Source of the DNA: Pseudalkalibacillus decolorationis | GTDB lineage: Bacteria; Bacillota; Bacilli; Bacillales; Fictibacillaceae | DNA: 64,000 nucleotides | Direction of reading: 5' to 3' | NCBI RefSeq assembly: GCF_024609785.1 | Contig: NZ_JANHJQ010000011.1 | Coordinates: 1 to 64,000, forward strand | In this document: positions 63,286 to 64,000 of the stretch, piece after piece | Numbering within the stretch: position 1 is the first letter of the stretch | How the letters are laid out: every line of letters begins with the position of its first letter | Position numbers and translations under genes: made by a program | The notes under the pieces: model-generated | What the model saw: the letters and a program-made list of their open reading frames with translations, nothing else | Database searches by the model: none | Told to the model about the DNA's origin: nothing

Positions 63286-64000
63286 CGTTATCTCCCTCCT
63301 TTTCAGGGCCCAATGCGTACGTCTTTTCAAACTCAGATCGCTTTCGCTTTTTACGTGCCCGCTCCTTTTGTCCTTCGAGTATCTTAGGTAGTACAAGTGC
63401 AATGACCACAAGCATTGCTGTAATAAGCTTCAAATCACCTGCTTTGAAGCCAAGTTCTAATGCTAATCCGATTACAATTCGATAAATAATGGCTCCTCCT
63501 ATAACAGCGAGGGTCGTACGCATGATTGTTTTGATACCAAAGAGAGCCTCTCCAATAATAACAGATGCAAGACCAATGATAATCATCCCGATCCCCATAC
63601 CGATATCGGCAAATGAATTGTACTGTGCAATTAAGGCTCCTGAAAGGGCTACAAACGCATTGGAAACCCCTAACCCAAGTACAGTCAGTTTATTCGTATC
63701 CGCTGAAAAGCTACGAATCATTTGCTTGTTATCACCTGTAGCCCGTAACGCCAATCCAATTTCTGTTCGTAAAAACCAGTCTGTGAAAAATTTAATCGTA
63801 AACGTAACTAAAATCATTAACGCCATGATCGACCAAGTTGTAGGATCAAGGCCAATTCCTGCAAAAACTGAATTCAGTGCTTCATCGATTCCCAACCCTT
63901 CCCAGAAAGATCGGAACATCGAGAAGAGTGTTTCCTGCCCTAGTAATGGAATATTTGGGCGGTCATTCATAATCCTCAAGTTGATTGAATAAAGGGCAAT
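63251..64000 (-). CDS. ABC transporter permease, TrpY-like (5' end beyond window)
   Basis: 249 codons are visible; the frame stays open to the right edge and reads ALYSINLRIMNDRPNIPLL there, an internal segment of this permease family, so the start lies outside. About six helices are visible, with the coupling region GLALRATGDNKQMIRSFSAD near residue 80 of the visible part and GIGMIIIGLASVIIGEALFG later. The C-terminal tail is long and basic, then acidic. The binding-protein gene should lie further right. It resembles the branched-chain amino acid permease fold (LivH). Confidence 0.88.
   Translation of the reverse strand: MALYSINLRIMNDRPNIPLLGQETLFSMFRSFWEGLGIDEALNSVFAGIGLDPTTWSIMALMILVTFTIKFFTDWFLRTEIGLALRATGDNKQMIRSFSADTNKLTVLGLGVSNAFVALSGALIAQYNSFADIGMGIGMIIIGLASVIIGEALFGIKTIMRTTLAVIGGAIIYRIVIGLALELGFKAGDLKLITAMLVVIALVLPKILEGQKERARKKRKRSEFEKTYALGPEKEGDNVASTKSNSQSL

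Overview
The window looks like chromosomal DNA of a low-GC, endospore-forming Bacillaceae member. Signs are strong GGAGG ribosome-binding sites, frequent TTG/GTG starts, lipoprotein lipoboxes, a YjcZ-type tiny sporulation protein, a CwlC-like amidase, a B. subtilis-type hut operon with a cre site, and Bacillus families such as YtzI, YvpB, YkwD and AzlCD. I cannot name the species. I saw no rRNA, tRNA, prophage or CRISPR array.

Layout. 1-290: a highly structured RNA candidate running off the left edge, next to an intergenic repeat. 0.3-5.7 kb: flavin disulfide reductase and a YnjBCD-like ABC importer. 6-14 kb: an orphan conserved protein, an MFS exporter, a SPOR amidase with a glucosaminidase-like tail, small membrane proteins, a secreted 3D-domain protein, a GNAT enzyme and a membrane acyltransferase. 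14-23.3 kb: CutC, then an operon of ROK regulator, asparaginase II and oligopeptide-type ABC importer. 23.8-25.5 kb: a secreted subtilisin-like protease whose upstream region is occupied by a MITE-like element. 26.2-30.7 kb: hutHUI with a promoter overlapped by a cre site and a terminator in its leader. 31-41.4 kb: two YvpB-like proteins, YjcZ, a CAP-domain protein, two tandem DUF2254 proteins, a TlpA/ResA-like thioredoxin and an M48 protease. 42-43.8 kb: Fur-box-controlled siderophore ATPase plus FhuF-like protein. 44.9-48.4 kb: phnDCEE. 48.6-53.1 kb: Cof phosphatase, azlCD with a divergent XRE-cupin regulator, and a NERD protein. 53.2-59.6 kb: branched-chain 2-oxoacid dehydrogenase operon headed by an FlK-like thioesterase and leucine dehydrogenase. 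60-64 kb: SDR enzyme, NSS transporter, and a TrpXYZ-type ABC transporter cut by the right edge.

The theme is amino-acid and peptide scavenging: secreted protease, peptide importer, asparaginase, histidine degradation, Leu/Ile/Val oxidation, azaleucine-type export and an NSS symporter, with iron and phosphorus uptake alongside.

The most unusual content is intergenic. There are four unrelated tandem arrays with an exact 20- or 21-bp period (8288-8405, 41772-41834, 51762-51981, 60771-60833). There is a modular family of about 95-160 bp repeats sharing the tail TTTATACTTTCTTAACGTG, some of which supply the stop codons of neighbouring genes. There are two MITE-like elements. There is also the structured RNA at the left edge, whose 5' flank (a possible guide, if it is an IscB/IsrB-type omega RNA) is one of these repeats.
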